From Eledone cirrhosa (lineage: Eukaryota > Mollusca > Cephalopoda > Octopoda > Eledonidae): DNA of 64,000 nucleotides. The translations under genes were made by a program, and so were the position numbers. The DNA lies in assembly GCA_964016885.1 (NCBI GenBank), contig OZ024743.1, positions 17,258,999-17,322,998 of the forward strand, written 5' to 3'. The notes under the pieces are model-generated. The model searched no databases, was not told where the DNA came from, and was given only the letters and a program-made list of their open reading frames with translations. Shown in pieces: positions 48,847 to 61,800 of the stretch; position 1 is the first letter of the stretch; each line of letters begins with the position of its first letter.

Positions 48847-51575
48847 ACCAAACAGTTTATATGATTTCCTCTTACTGCTTTCAACTTATATTTAAGTTGT
48901 GTTTTTGTTTAATATTCTGAAGGAGAAAGAAGATAACTGTTTGCACAAATCGGATTTAATAGCTTCTATATATATTTCTCTTATTTTCTTTGAATACAAA
49001 TATTACTATCAAGTGAAAACAAAAGCTAATAAATATGCGACAATTGAAATATATGTAGAAGGAAATGTAACCGTTGTTTACTGATAACATTTAGACTATC
49101 AAATGTGGTTTATGAAAAGGCTTGGCTGGTAATCTGAATGAATATACCAAGAATATCCACGCGAGAATGCTGACTTATTTTTCAAAATACCTGCAACCCT
49201 CAATTCAGCAAATAATGTCAAGCTTATATCCTAGCTGACGTTTGTAACAATTGGTATTTTCTATTCAATTTAAACAATGTTCTTTTTTCTTTTCCGTTTA
49301 GCTTCAATTTTTATATGGAAATCAGAAGATCATCCAAATATGAACACATTTTGCCTATATTTAATTCGGAATTTTAGTATTTTCTTTGAAAAAACAAATA
49401 TAAACATAACGATAATAGTTGGTAATTAATTCGGGTAAAATACGTGTTCTCATTAATTGGATTGTTTATTATCAAGCATCCACATGGGTATATTAACGTG
49501 ACATGAACATAATGAATTGCAATTTATTACCGATGTTGTTGATAGTTAATTCTCGTGTTACGAAATATTCCCCTGTGAATTGACATGTTGTATCTCAAAT
49601 ATATATCATAATTAACTCCCAATATGAGTGCTAATATTATGTACAGTGAAATGTAATATATTGATGTGCGTCTACGCGATTAAACGCGCACGTCTGCGTA
49701 GCTATTTAAGTTGGTTGTAGGTTTGTGACTCTACTGTGCTATTTCCTATGAAGCTTTTTCTTAGTATATTAATATTTGTTTGTGAAACGAGAAATATGTA
49801 TATATTTATACTATTTCGGAGTATTGGTAGACCTCGTTCATTTAATTATGTATATTTCTGTTTAAATTTGGAAGACCATGTATTGTTGTTTTAAATTTTT
49901 TGTATAGATTATTTTCTGAATTTCAATACATCACACTGTCATTACTGAATGGCAAATAAATTTCTTATATCAATATTTAATGGAACATTTGTATATGTAT
50001 TTGTCAATTACTCTTACATTTGAACATATATCGTCAGTGTCGTTCTTTCGATGGGTAACAATTTTCGACTTCCTAGCATATGCTGTTTTCAATTCCGCTT
50101 TTAGAGTCATAGAAATATACCCGGCAAGTTATCTGACGCTTTCTCAGTTTCTAGTGCAAAGATTAGACACATTCTTAATTGATGGTTAATCCGCTCTGGT
50201 TGAATTGTCTTTAGGCATCTATACTCATGTCTCAACGATGTAATAGATAAGAGAAATAGTTATTTAAATGCGACTAACAATATTGAAATCGGGATGTCTA
50301 AAACGTAGTGTTGTATTTCAATTAGTGAAATTCGACTAGTGCCACGTTTTATTCACGAGCATAGGTTGGCGTTCCGGGACCTAAAGATAAAAATAATACT
50401 TTCCGAACAAATATCTATTCGCCTACAATTGATTGTTTTCACCATTTGATACATAGTGTTCTATGTTAGGGTATTTGCTTATAACAACACAGTTATTATC
50501 TCTTTTTGTTTAGAATTACATTCTAAAATTGATTATTAAACATACCATCTTATTGTAAATTTTTCCCAACCATATCTTAAACACTTCATCAGGAGCATTA
50601 TTTCAATCGTAATCCATTACCCTATCTAGTGTTAGAATTACCAGCGTGTCTGTATGGTTTCTGTCTTATATTTGCCATATAAATTACGCACGTGAAAAGA
50701 ATATCGAGATAATTTTTTTATTCTGAAGTTATTGTATCTTATTTTAATGATGTTGTTGATTATATATCACATTTTCTCATATTTCATCAAATAATTTGTA
50801 AGATATGTTTGGAATATTAAAGTTCTATTTATCAATTTCGTGGAAAAATATGCAGATGAATGGAACTCATTATATATTCCCTTGTGCGATGTATCGTATT
50901 ATATTTATTGTGTACGATAGAAACCATGAGTAGAATTACGAGGAACCAATGGAAACAAAACATGATTTTGAGATTCATGTGTATTTAATAATTTCGGTAT
51001 AGCCTGTTTCGCCAATACCATGTATTGAAAGGTAATTATTTGGAAATACGATCACATATATCAGAATTTGAATTCCTTCGAATATGGTATAACGTGATAT
51101 TATGTGCATACATACTTCCATATTGTCCCTGTATAACAAATCATTTTGAATGATATATCATCATTTTGCCGTATAATTGTAATTATTTCTTTTAATTTGT
51201 ATATCATCTGATATTATGTATTATTCTTGAAATATTGTTTAGACATAGTTATCTCTGTTTCACCAAAGTATACTCGAGAGCTTATCAGTATGATAATGCT
51301 TTCATGTTAATAGATTTTCTATATTTAAATTACAATAACATGAGTTTTTCAACAAATTTATATAAATTGGACTAGATTTAACAATACGTAAATTAAGAAT
51401 TTCATCCGTATTTATTCAAGATGTTCTTAAACCTAAAGAATAACTTCGTGATATGTGGTTTTATGTACAATTGCATACTAGCCTAGCACAGAACAGATAT
51501 TACTTAATTATATTAGGAGATTTCTTAAAAATGTGATTTGCGTTTAAAATGATATCGGGATATGCCCCCAATATT
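48845..51575. other. AT-rich intergenic stretch, no gene recognised
   Basis: About 2.7 kb. Frames are 69 codons or fewer and without known motifs. No repeat shared with the rest of the window was seen. Confidence 0.6.
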
Positions 51576-51585
51576 AAATTATTTG

Positions 51586-51762
51586 TATTGGGAGTAATGG
51601 TAGAGGGTCGGACGCCATGCTTTCCAGCATAGTTACATCTCTTTACGTTCTGAGTTCAAATCCCGTCGAGCTTAACTTTGCCTTTCATATTTAAGAGGTC
51701 GATAAAATAAAATACCAGCAATGTATTGAGTAAGTGCTGTCTTTGTGCCGACATTAGAAGCA
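51586..51762 (+). mobile_element. Cephalopod tRNA-Lys-like SINE, copy 3
   Basis: Complete on the plus strand: tRNA-like head with TAATGGTAGAGGGTCGGAC, B box GAGTTCAAATCCC at about 51653-51665, body (TTAACTTTGCCTTTCAT, GTCGATAAAATAAAATACC) and a decayed tail (CTTTGTGCCGACATTAGAAG). AATTATTTG occurs on both sides and may be a short target-site duplication, though the tail itself is AT-rich. Confidence 0.88.
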
Positions 51763-51770
51763 ATTATTTG

Positions 51771-52217
51771 ATATATGATAAATTCATTCAATATCGTGCC
51801 AAAATCATGATCTACTATATAAAAAAATAAATAAATATAAAATACAAAATGCTGAACATAACAGATAGGAGGAGGGGAATGGAATGGAAAACATCGATGT
51901 CGTCACATATATGGTTGTATGTTGTATATTCTCATTGTCTAAATCGCAATAGGAGTATAAGATTTGTTTGTTATTCCCAGATTTCTTATCCTGATTACAA
52001 ACGAAATAGAAGGGAAATCACTCTCAAATTAACTCCTACCATAGAAACGTCTGGAAAATGATCCTCAAAGGAGCTCATTGAAATTGTTTCCAAATAAACA
52101 ATGGCATTTGAATAGTTAGCCAGATATTGGCCGGTGGAGAACTAGACTAAAAATAAATACGAATAGAAAAGAAGATAAATGATCTGACTCGTTATAAAAA
52201 CAAACAGATCGAAGCCA

Positions 52218-52221
<4 letters not shown>
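51771..52221. other. Intergenic stretch, nothing recognised
   Basis: About 450 bases without motif or repeat. A 70-codon plus-strand frame (51849-52061) has no recognisable family. Confidence 0.5.

Positions 52222-52294
<73 letters not shown>
52222..52294. repeat. Compound (TA)n-(GA)n microsatellite
   Basis: TA repeats to about 52271, then GA repeats. A similar (TA)n-(GA)n tract sits at 55527-55648, just beyond the other end of the PLE inverted repeat. Confidence 0.95.
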
Positions 52295-53186
52295 GGAATT
52301 AATAAATCTGTACTCCAATGTTACTAGGTAGTTGCATTGGGTGGAGTCAACCGACGTCGGAGATTTCTCAACGTATAATAAAATATAATAAAATATGCTT
52401 TAAAATCCGGAGAAAATATGAAGAAGAAGTTTATGAAACGGAAATGCGGGTATAAAGAATTTACTAGGTAACAATTGTTTCTATAGTGTGTGGGTTACCT
52501 ATACCTCGCTATTTGTATAATATAAAAATATTATCATAAATCGTAGGTACACTGTAAGAGAACACACCATGTCGTCAGACCTTTTAGGTAGAATGATAGG
52601 AGAATATTTTATACACTAGATATGTGAGAAAGTAGGAGGTGGGAAGGGAAGAGGAAGAGGGAGGCGAGTAAGGGGGAGGTAGTCTTAGGATTCAAGACTG
52701 TCAGAGTAGTAGAGATTGTATAGAAGAAAATGTTTTGGTAGCAGTTAGCTAAATGAGGCGTGTTAGGGTTGGCGGGGGAGTAAATTCTTCTAGTGGTGTT
52801 GTTTGGACAAAATTTAGTTAAAGGGGTCAATGTAGTACAGAATTATAGACAAGTTATTGGGGCTATTATAGTAGCAGAATATTTCTAAAGGGGTCTCAAA
52901 AAACAGTGTTTTGTGCTATTATTATAAAAAGCGATATCGTGTGTATAAACATATAAAAATATGAAAAAAAATAATAACAATCTGCAAATGGTGGTGTAAA
53001 AAGATAACATTACATGCATTTAAAAAAAGAAAAAGTCGTTTTTAAACGATGGTTACAGTAAAGTGAACGTTCAATTTTGCTGTTCAAAAGTTTGTTTTCC
53101 GACGTTAAAATGCAGTATATCTCCATATTGCATAATTTACAAAATCGGTGATTTTGCATATATGCTGGCGCATACGCAATAATTTA

Positions 53187-54208
53187 TCAATCAAGGGAGA
53201 ATGCTTGATTGTTCTTCCGAAGCTGCCAGGCTTTATCGGCGAGGGTTGTTACGGAGCGCATTTTCTCATGCTTGATCGAAGATCGATGTTGGTATAGGCG
53301 AGCTTTGAAAGATGTTGCGGTACATCCGACGTAATACCATTTGTTGGTTCCGGAATTTATTGTACATCGGTAGACAATATTGCGTGCTAGGCATTGGTTA
53401 TTCAATGGGCACGAACCTGGTTTAGTGCAGTTACAGTTATTTTTATGCTTTGCAGTATTATCCTGGATAGTTTGGTGGGGTTGTAGCTGCGTTTTAGTGC
53501 GTTGTATGTCGCTATGCTGGTGCGCTTTGTCATTAGGGATGTACTTAGTTTTGTTGAGTTGAGTTTTTTAATTAGTTGTTCTATGTTAGGTGCAGTGGAG
53601 TATGAGAGTCTAATGGTGCGGGAGTTTAAGATTTTATAGTATGTATGTGAAGTTGTAAAGTGTTTATTGATCAGTGTTTAGAATCGTGAGATAATCTTAG
53701 TGCTAATAGAAATATTGTACACGGGGTTATACCATATGTACTCTCTGCGTCTAACTCTATTTGTTGGTTTGGACCTATTATTATGCCTATTAATGTGTAT
53801 GTGTGGTGCAATACTAGTTCGACTTAGATGTGATTTATTCATAGTACCTATGTGGTTATCTTCTAGATATTCTATTTTGTCGCAGTAACCAGCTTTTCTA
53901 AGTGCGTCATTATAATACTCAGCATGCTCGTAGAATGTCTGCAAATTAGACGATAGTCGGGAGATCCATATGGATATATTTTTAGGGATAGATCTAATAA
54001 TGGAATGGGGATGGTTCGATCTTACATTAACGTATTTGAGATTTTCATTAAGTTTGTGAAATGGCTTTATATTACCGTTAGTAAGGTTGAAGGTGACATC
54101 CAATAAATTGACCACTTTAAGATTGTGTTCGAAGGTAATACTAAGTCCTAGTTCTAAGAAAAGTTTCCTAATGTTTTTACGTCGCCTTTCTAGGTTTTGT
54201 GTGTTCAT
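53187..54208 (-). pseudogene. Penelope-like RT C-terminus and GIY-YIG endonuclease (5' truncated, broken)
   Basis: Starts inside the RT thumb: RRKNIRKLFLELGLSITFE, NLKVVNLLDVTFNL, KPFHKLNENLKYVNVRSNHP, ALRKAGYCDKIEYLEDNH and RRREYIWYNPVYN, ending at a stop at 53678. Frames are then broken until NNQCLARNIVYRCTIN, KWYYVGCTATSFKARLYQHRS and KHEKMRSVTTLADKAWQLRKN (53405-53187), the GIY-YIG nuclease. The catalytic RT palm is missing. The nuclease matches the open copy in the right arm. Confidence 0.88.
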
Positions 54209-54295
54209 ATTTTTGACTAATAGGAGTGCAGCTCACAGACTCCAGAACGAATTTATTGACCTCCACGGCGGGAACTACCGTGATGATGCACTATG

Positions 54296-54757
54296 AAATA
54301 CTATAAAATCTTAAACTCGCGCACCATTAGACTCTCATACTCCACTGCACCTAACATAGAACAACTAATTAAAAAACTCAACTCAACAATACTAAATAAG
54401 TACATCCCTAATGACACAGCACACCAGCATAGCGACATACAACGCACTAAAACGCAGCTACAACCCCACCAAAGTATCCAGGATACTACTGCAAAACATA
54501 AAAATAACTGTAACTGCACTAAACCAGGTTCGTGCCCATTGAATAACCAATGCCTAACACGCAATATTGTTTACCGATGTACAATAAATTCCGGAACCAA
54601 CAAATGGTATTACGTCGGATGTACCGCAACATCTTTCAAAGCTCGCCTATACCAACATCGATCTTCGATCAAGCATGAGAAAATGCGCTCCGTAACAACC
54701 CTCGACGATAAAGCCTGGCAAATTCGGAAGAACAATGAAGCATTCTCCCTTGATTGA
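54296..54757 (+). pseudogene. Penelope-like linker and GIY-YIG endonuclease domain, open frame in the inverted copy
   Basis: An uninterrupted frame of about 154 codons: SRTIRLSYSTAPNIEQLIKKL, a low-complexity linker, the cysteine motif CNCTKPGSCPLNNQC, IVYRCTINSGTNKWYYVG (the YIG half of GIY-YIG), SFKARLYQHRSSIKHEK and KAWQIRKNN, ending FSLD. It lacks the RT and so cannot retrotranspose alone. It is open only because this is the better preserved arm. The call as a pseudogene reflects the missing RT and lack of an evident promoter. Confidence 0.85.
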
Positions 54758-55526
54758 TAAATTATTGCATATGCGCCAGCATATAAGCAAAATCACCGAT
54801 TTTGTAAATTATGCAATATGGAGATATACTGCATTTTAACGTCGGAAAACAAACTTTTGAACAGCAAAATTGAACGATCACTTTACTGTAACCATCGTTT
54901 AAAAGCGACTTTTTCTTTTTTTAAATCCATGTAATGTTATCTTTTTACACCACCATTTGTATATTTTTATTATTTTTATTTCATATTTTTATATGTTTAT
55001 ACACACGATATCGCTTTTTATAATAATAGCACTAAACACTGTTTTTTAGACCCCTTTAGAAATATCCTGCTACTATAATAGCCCCAATAACTTGTCTATA
55101 ATTCTGTACTACATTGACCCCTTTAACTAAATTTTGTCCAAACAACACCACTAGAAGAATTTACTCCCCCGCCAACCCTAACACGCCTCATTTAGCTAAC
55201 TGCTGCCAAAACATTTTCTTCTATACAATCTCTACTACTCTGACAGTCTTGAATCCTAGACTACCTCCCCCTTACTCGCTTCCCTCTTCCTCTTCCCTTC
55301 CTACCTCATACTTTCTCACATATCTAGTGTATAAAATATTCTCCTATCATTCTACCATAAAGGTCTGACGACATGGTGTGTTCTCTTACAGTGTACCTAC
55401 CATTTATGATAATATTTTTATATTATACAAATAGCGAGGTATAGGTAACCCACACACTATAGACACAATTGTTACCTAGTAAATTCTTTATACCCGCATT
55501 TCCGTTTCATAAACTTCTTCTTCATA

Positions 55527-55538
55527 TATATATATATT

Positions 55539-55613
<75 letters not shown>

Positions 55614-55648
55614 GAAGAGAGAAAGAGAGAAAGAGAGAAAGAGAGAGA
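55527..55648. repeat. Compound (TA)n-(GA)n microsatellite
   Basis: TA repeats with TGTA and TTGA interruptions, then GAGA and GAAA repeats to 55648. Confidence 0.95.
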
Positions 55649-56113
55649 GAATGAATTGTTAATTTAAAACATTAAATAATTATGTAGAAGGCATGCTATT
55701 TATATATATATATGCAGATGAATAGAAGAACCATTACGGTTATGAATGCAGATAGATTATATTACTTTTGAGAAAAGGGTGGATAGAAATAATCTAATGC
55801 CTATTTAATTTTTTTATTATGTGTAGTGTCACGTTATGTTTATAGATAACAGTACACAGACAAATTTATAATGTTACGAGCAAAATAAATAATTTAAAAG
55901 TTATCCTCATTTGAATGAAGACTTTAGAAAAATAATTTCTTAAGCATTCTCAAATTTCCATTCCGACAAAAAATTGCTTTAAAAATAATATCATTTATTT
56001 TTGATGAATATACCTTTAAATTGTTCACAGAAAATTTGCATGTATATATAAACGTATTTTAGTTGTAACTCCAATTTCCAATTAATTTTCTTATTCATAT
56101 AATTAAGATACAA

Positions 56114-56116
<3 letters not shown>
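55649..56116. other. Intergenic stretch, nothing recognised
   Basis: About 470 AT-rich bases with no repeat or frame of note. Confidence 0.5.
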
Positions 56117-56156
<40 letters not shown>

Positions 56157-56376
56157 TTGAAAAAAATGAAAACGAAATTTCATTTCTCACTCTTAGTATG
56201 GCACTTACTTAAATGTAAGTATGTATGTATACGTACATACATATATGTATACAGACGTACAGTAGGATGCATATATATATGTTTGTTGACAAACAAACGA
56301 ACAAAGCTGCGTTATAATAAACGTGGGCTAAACTGATGCGTGCATATATGTATGTGTACCTGTGTGCATATATGTA

Positions 56377-56427
<51 letters not shown>

Positions 56428-56876
56428 GCATGCTACTGTACGTCTGTATACATATATGTATGTACGTATACATACATACTTACATTTAAGTAAGTGCCAT
56501 ACTAAGAGTGAGAAATGAAATTTCGTTTTCATTTTTTTCAACTTATCGTTTTCGGTATGCCTGACCGATTTAACTCACTCAATATGCAAATTAGGCTGCT
56601 CAGCCGTTAATTTTCATAAGGAAAGTATATACTTTCGAACGTTCAACTATCTGGCAGATGGGTAAACGGTGCTGATGATAGCTAACAAGCTTGCAACTAG
56701 TACATCGTTCCTGTGTCAGTGTTGAACAAAAAGGTGACGTGGTTGCCTTAACACCGTATGGTATAAATTCAGGCTGTTCTGTTTGTTGACAAACAAACGA
56801 ACAAAGCTGCGTTATAATAAACGTCGGCTAAACTGATGCGTGCATATATGTATGTGTACCTGTGAGCATATATGTA

Positions 56877-56919
<43 letters not shown>

Positions 56920-56975
56920 GCATGCTACTGTACGTCTGTATACATATATGTATGTACGTATACATACATACTTAC

Positions 56976-57048
<73 letters not shown>

Positions 57049-58090
57049 TAGATAGATAGATATATGTAAGTATGTAGGTATACGTACATACATATATGAA
57101 TACAGACGTACAGTAGTATGTATATATATACATACATGCACACATATATATATATATGCACGTATCGATTTACAGAACATTTATTATAATGCTCGGTTTG
57201 TTTGTTTGTAAACAAACAAACAGCACGAATTACGCCGTACAGTGTTTAGGCAATCACGTCACCTTTTTGTTCAACGCTGACACAGGAATTATGTACTAGT
57301 TTCAAGCTTATAAACTATCGTCAGCATCGTATACCTTCCTGCCAGATGGTTGAACGTCTGAAAGTATATACTTTCCTTATGCATATTAACGGTTGAGCAG
57401 CCTAATTTGCATATAAATGAGTTTAGTCGGCCGTGAGAAACGAAATTTCGTTTCATTATAATAAATGTTCGGTAAATCGATACGTGCATATATATGTGTG
57501 TGCATGTATGGATATATATACATACTACTGTACGTCTGTATACATATATGTATGTGCGTATACATACATACATACTTAAATTTAAGTAACTGCCGTACTA
57601 AGAGTGAGAAATGAAATGTCATTTCATTCTATTCCATTTATCGTTTTTGGTGCGCCCGGCCTACTAAACTAACTCGATATGCAAATTAGGCAGCTCAGCC
57701 GTTAATATGTATAAGGAAAGTATATACTTTCAGACGTTCAACCATCTGGCAGGAAGATATACGGTGCTGACGATAGCTAATAAGCCTGAAGCTAGTATAT
57801 CGTTCCTGTGTCAGTGTTGAACAAAAAGGTGACGCGGTTGTCTAAACACTGTACGGTGTAATTCGGGCTGTTTGTTTGTTTACAAGCAAACCGAGCATTA
57901 TACTAAATGTTCGGTAAATCGATACCTGCATATATATATGTGTGTGCATGTATGTATATATATATATACACATACTACTGTACGTCTGTATGCATATATG
58001 TATGTACGTATACATACATACTTAGATTTAAGTAAGTGCCGTACTAAGAGTGAGAAATGAAATTTCGTTTCATTTTATTCCATTTATATA
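56117..58090. repeat. Nested foldback repeats (family G) with (TA)n tracts
   Basis: The block CATATATGTATACAGACGTA...GAAATGAAATTTCGTTTCAT occurs at about 56158-56280 (inverted), 56418-56542, 56920-56980, 57064-57160 (inverted), 57490-57630 and 57965-58080. The first two form a 125-base-arm foldback. A second unit with GCAAATTAGGC, GGAAAGTATATACTTTC, CTGTGTCAGTGTTGAACAAA and GTTTGTTTGT occurs at 56560-56800 and 57655-57890 in direct and at 57205-57440 in inverted orientation. (TA)n tracts lie at 56117-56155, 56385-56418 and 56982-57048. The shorter foldback alone also flanks both mariner copies. Confidence 0.8.
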
Positions 58091-58094
58091 TGTA

Positions 58095-58255
58095 TATATT
58101 TATTAAAATAACAGATTAAAATTTAAGCAAAGAATCGGTGCTTAAACTTTAATCTCTTGTCTTAATGAATATTTGCTCTAGGGGTCTTATATATTTGATA
58201 TATATATATCCTTATCGAGCCCTCTTTGGATTTTAGTTTTCCCATTTATTTTTAT

Positions 58256-58258
<3 letters not shown>
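58095..58258 (+). repeat. Dispersed repeat E, copy
   Basis: Same order as at 35265-35435: AAGCAAAGAATC, GAATATTTGCTCTA, TTATATATTTGATATATA, CCTTATCGAGCCCTCTTTGG, followed by (TA)n at 58259-58304. Confidence 0.75.

Positions 58259-58304
<46 letters not shown>
58259..58304. repeat. (TA)n microsatellite
   Basis: About 45 bases of pure TA between repeats E and D. Confidence 0.95.
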
Positions 58305-58306
<2 letters not shown>

Positions 58307-58319
58307 AGCAAATTATAAA

Positions 58320-58475
58320 CATGTAAGTATGTTTTTGAACGGTGCGCGAGTTTGAAATTAGAAATTATAAGCACTCACCGTATTTTAGACTAGAGACATT
58401 TTTAGCCTGATAGTGGAGTTTATAACCCTCGGAGAAATGGAAAAAGATGAGTGTTGCCGTACATGGGAGTACATA
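58320..58475 (+). repeat. Dispersed repeat D, copy 2
   Basis: Matches 20950-21120: GCGAGTTTGAAATTA, ACCGTATTTTAGACTA, GCCTGATAGTGG and ACCCTCGGAGAAATGG. It is followed by a short (TA)n tract. Confidence 0.65.
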
Positions 58476-58559
58476 TATGCATATATATCTATATATGTAT
58501 ATATATATATATATTATGAAAATAAAACAAAGAAGCCTTCAATACATCAAAAGTCTTTA

Positions 58560-58600
58560 TTAGCCAACAATGTTTCGTCCTATTAAGGACTCATCAGGGA
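58560..58600 (-). ncRNA. Hammerhead ribozyme core, left arm
   Basis: On the minus strand CTGATGA (58597-58591), a 4-bp stem II GTCC/GGAC with loop TTAATA, and GAAA (58576-58573) are all intact. The stem I strand before the core reads TCC here instead of GCC in the right arm, so one of three stem I pairs is lost against the GGC after the cleavage site. Otherwise it is identical to the right-arm motif. Confidence 0.7.
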
Positions 58601-59331
58601 AATTAAAACTACAAGAAGCACTATCGGCCAATACAAGCCGAAAACTCAGAAGAATATGGAGTGTACATACACTAAAGTATTGGAAGATTATGGGTAAAAA
58701 TATATAATAAAATCACTATTGAGGTGGATAACATTTTGAACCATATTACAAATATAGTCCAAAGCAAAAAACTAGAGCTAAACAAAGGTGGCTATATAGA
58801 GCGGGAATTATAGTAATACATGTAATACAATATAATATAATATAATATACTTGTAACAATAATAAAATTAAAATTAAAATTGAAAAGCACAATATACATG
58901 TACAGCACATATACATGTACAGCAATACACATTTCCATCATTAACAGCACAAAATAAACCTTATTAGGAGTTTAAATATAAATAAGCATAATAGGAATAA
59001 CAATTAAAATAATACGTATATATAATATACAGTATAACATGAAGTAATGATTTGATTAAAAGTAACACATAATATATAATAAACTATATAATTATATAAT
59101 ATTTCATATAATATAATAGATAATCTCCGGTTAATTTACACAAACAATATAGATGTCACAATAACACTATAATAATAATATAATAATATATAATGGCATA
59201 TAAGTTAACAAATCAATTCATATAGAGTTACAGAGCAGGTGAGAAAAAATATATATTGTACAATACCAAAATTATGATGGTACAAAAATATAAACATCTT
59301 ACAGAATATATAAAATTTAACATATCATAAT

Positions 59332-59510
59332 TGTTTCTACTTTAGGCACAAGGCCAGCAAATTACCCAGTACATTACTGGTACTTTATTTTATCGACCCC
59401 GTAAGGATGAAAGGCAAAGTTAACCTCGGCGGGATTTGAACTCAGACTGTAAAGGGACGTAACTATGCTAGAAAGCATGGTGTCCAACCCTCTACCGATA
59501 CTGCCAATTC
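59332..59510 (-). mobile_element. Cephalopod tRNA-Lys-like SINE, copy 5, inserted in the left arm
   Basis: Complete on the minus strand with the tRNA-like head (CGGTAGAGGGTTGGA, B box GAGTTCAAATCCC), body and CTTGTGCCTAAAGTAGAAAC tail. A 12-base target-site duplication (ACATATCATAAT) flanks it at 59320-59331 and 59511-59522. The matching site in the right arm, 61046-61057, is empty, giving the exact pre-insertion sequence. Confidence 0.95.
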
Positions 59511-59900
59511 ACATATCATAATGGTACATAAAATCATCGGTAAGTAATAAGGATCAATAGTACATTTACAAAGAGTTGAATAACAACTTCAATATAAAAT
59601 AATGAACATAATATAATATATAATTACTTATAATTACAAGGTTGGTAAACAGACACATATGTGAATGAGTGAATAAGGGCCAAACAGAAAATACTATGCA
59701 CAGTAGTATTAATAAATAAATAAATAAAATCGACCGGAAATCAAAAAAACAAAAACAAAAGTATTTACTTAGGTCTCACATGCAGTTAAGTAAAAACTTA
59801 GGAAACAACCCGGATAAATGACTAGAAAACCCTATTTGATAAATTAATATTGAAAATATTTAAAATACTTAATAAGGCAATACAATATTAGCTATGGTTT

Positions 59901-60666
59901 AAGTGCTATTAGCTATGGTTTATTATAAGTAAGCGGAGACTTTCTAAGGTTACTATTATAATAATGTATTTTACTAGAGTAACCGGAATTAGCTAGGGCA
60001 TTAGTGAATCCTTACTTATTAGAAAGTCTGAGATATTCTCTTCTTGCCCCCACGCTATTTCTAATTCTTACTTTTATTATAAACCTAAAGGTTCTAGTAG
60101 TGTAAATTGTATCCATTAGCTGATAAATTCCATTACTTATTTTTTTAGTTTAGGTTCATTTCGTTTACCACCATTATTATCATCATTATTATCATTGGTT
60201 TTTGGCAACTTTTTATTCTAGCTCTCATAATCTTTTGGCTAATATACCATATCTATCTTCTTACACATTAAATTTTGACTATTAACACCTTATGAGTATA
60301 TATCTGATTATATATTTTATATTATTTTATTTCATTTTATTTTATTTTATTTGGATCCTTCTTTGGATAACTACCCCCCTCTCCCCCCATGCACACATAA
60401 ACTTATTGCTACCCTCTTCAAATATATTATGATTATATTTAATCCCCTTTTTTATGCTCCTTTCTATTATAAAATACAGTATATTGATTATGATTTTATG
60501 CTCCTTTGTATCCTACATACATTTCTTTTTTTCTGTCCACATTAGCCTACCATAATTCTGCTTAAAATCAGTTTATTAGATAACGTTATGTAAATGATAG
60601 TAGAATATTTCATTCCTTTCTATATATATTTATAGTGATATCTTAATGTTTAGGGATTTTGATTAT
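59901..60666. other. Spacer of the large inverted repeat, nothing recognised
   Basis: AT-rich, with TTATTTTATTT runs and a short pyrimidine-rich piece near 60370-60390. No Penelope-like or other protein motif was found in any frame. Confidence 0.5.
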
Positions 60667-61800
60667 TTAAACCATAGCTAATATTGTATTGCCTTATTAA
60701 GTATTTTAAATATTTTCAATATTAATTTATCAAGTAAGGTTTTCTAGTCATTTATCCGGGTTGTTTCCTAAGTTTTTACTTAACTGCATGTGAGACCTAA
60801 GTAAATACTTTTGTTTTTGTTTTTTGATTTCCTGTCGATTTTATTTATTTATTTATTAATACTACTGTGCATAGTATTTTCTGTTTGGCCCTTATTCACT
60901 CATTCACATATGTGTCTGTTTACCAACCTTGTAATTATAAGTAATTATATATTATATTATGTTCATTATTTTATATTGAAGTTGTTATTCAACTCTTTGT
61001 AAATGTACTATTGATCCTTATTACTTACCGATGATTTTATGTACCATTATGATATGTTAAATTTTATATATTCTGTAAGATGTTTATATTTTTGTACCAT
61101 CATAATTTTGGTATTGTACAATATATATTTTTTCTCACCTGCTCTGTAACTCTATATGAATTTATTTGTTAACTTACATGCCATTATATATTATTATATT
61201 ATTATTATAGTGTTATTGTGACATCTATATTGTTTGTGTAAATTAACCGGAGATTATCTATTATATTATATTATATATTATATAATTATATAGTTTATTA
61301 TATATTATATGTGTTACTTTTAATCATTTCATTACTTCATGTTATACTGTATATTATATATAGGTATTATTTTTATTTTTATTCCTATTATGCTTATTTA
61401 TATTTACACTCTTAATAAGGTTTAGTTTGTGCTGTTGATGATGGAAATGTGTATTGATGTATATGTATATGTGCGTACGTGTGTGTATATATATACATAT
61501 GTATATTGTGCCTTTCAATTTTAATTTTAATTTTATTATTGTTACAAGTATATTATATTATATTATATTATATTGTATTACATATAGTACTATATTCCCG
61601 CTCTATATAACCACCTTTGTTTAGCTCTAGTTTTTTGCTTTGGACTATATTTGTAATATGGTTCAAAATGTTATCCACCTCCTTAGTGATTTTTATTATA
61701 TATTTTTACCCATAATCTTCCAATACTTGAGTGTATGTACACTCCATATTCTTCTGAGTGTTCGGCTTGTATTGGCCGATAGTGCTTCTTGTAGTTTTAA

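Larger units (their letters stand above)
52418..55525. mobile_element. Penelope-like element locus with 1.2-kb inverted arms
   Basis: Left arm 52418-53644 and right arm 54296-55525 are reverse complements with only scattered differences. The 650-base spacer holds the rest of a minus-strand PLE. Each arm contains the GIY-YIG nuclease end of the element and about 770 bases of 3' sequence, ending CCGTTTCATAAACTTCTTC next to TA/GA microsatellites. The minus-strand element is therefore 5' truncated and preceded by an inverted, shorter copy of its own 3' end. Penelope-like elements are known for terminal repeats (pLTRs) in direct or inverted arrangement, which fits. Confidence 0.85.

Noticed and set aside
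52609..55368. Mirrored 73- and 84-codon frames starting MTPLTKFCPNNTTRRIYSP as a conserved gene pair
   Set aside because: They are the two arms of the PLE inverted repeat in the non-coding 3' part. Conservation reflects recent duplication, not selection on a protein.
55365..55400. CTGACGA box in the right PLE arm (and its mirror near 52573) as a hammerhead
   Set aside because: No GAAA follows a stem at a suitable distance, and the differences between the arms do not preserve a stem II.
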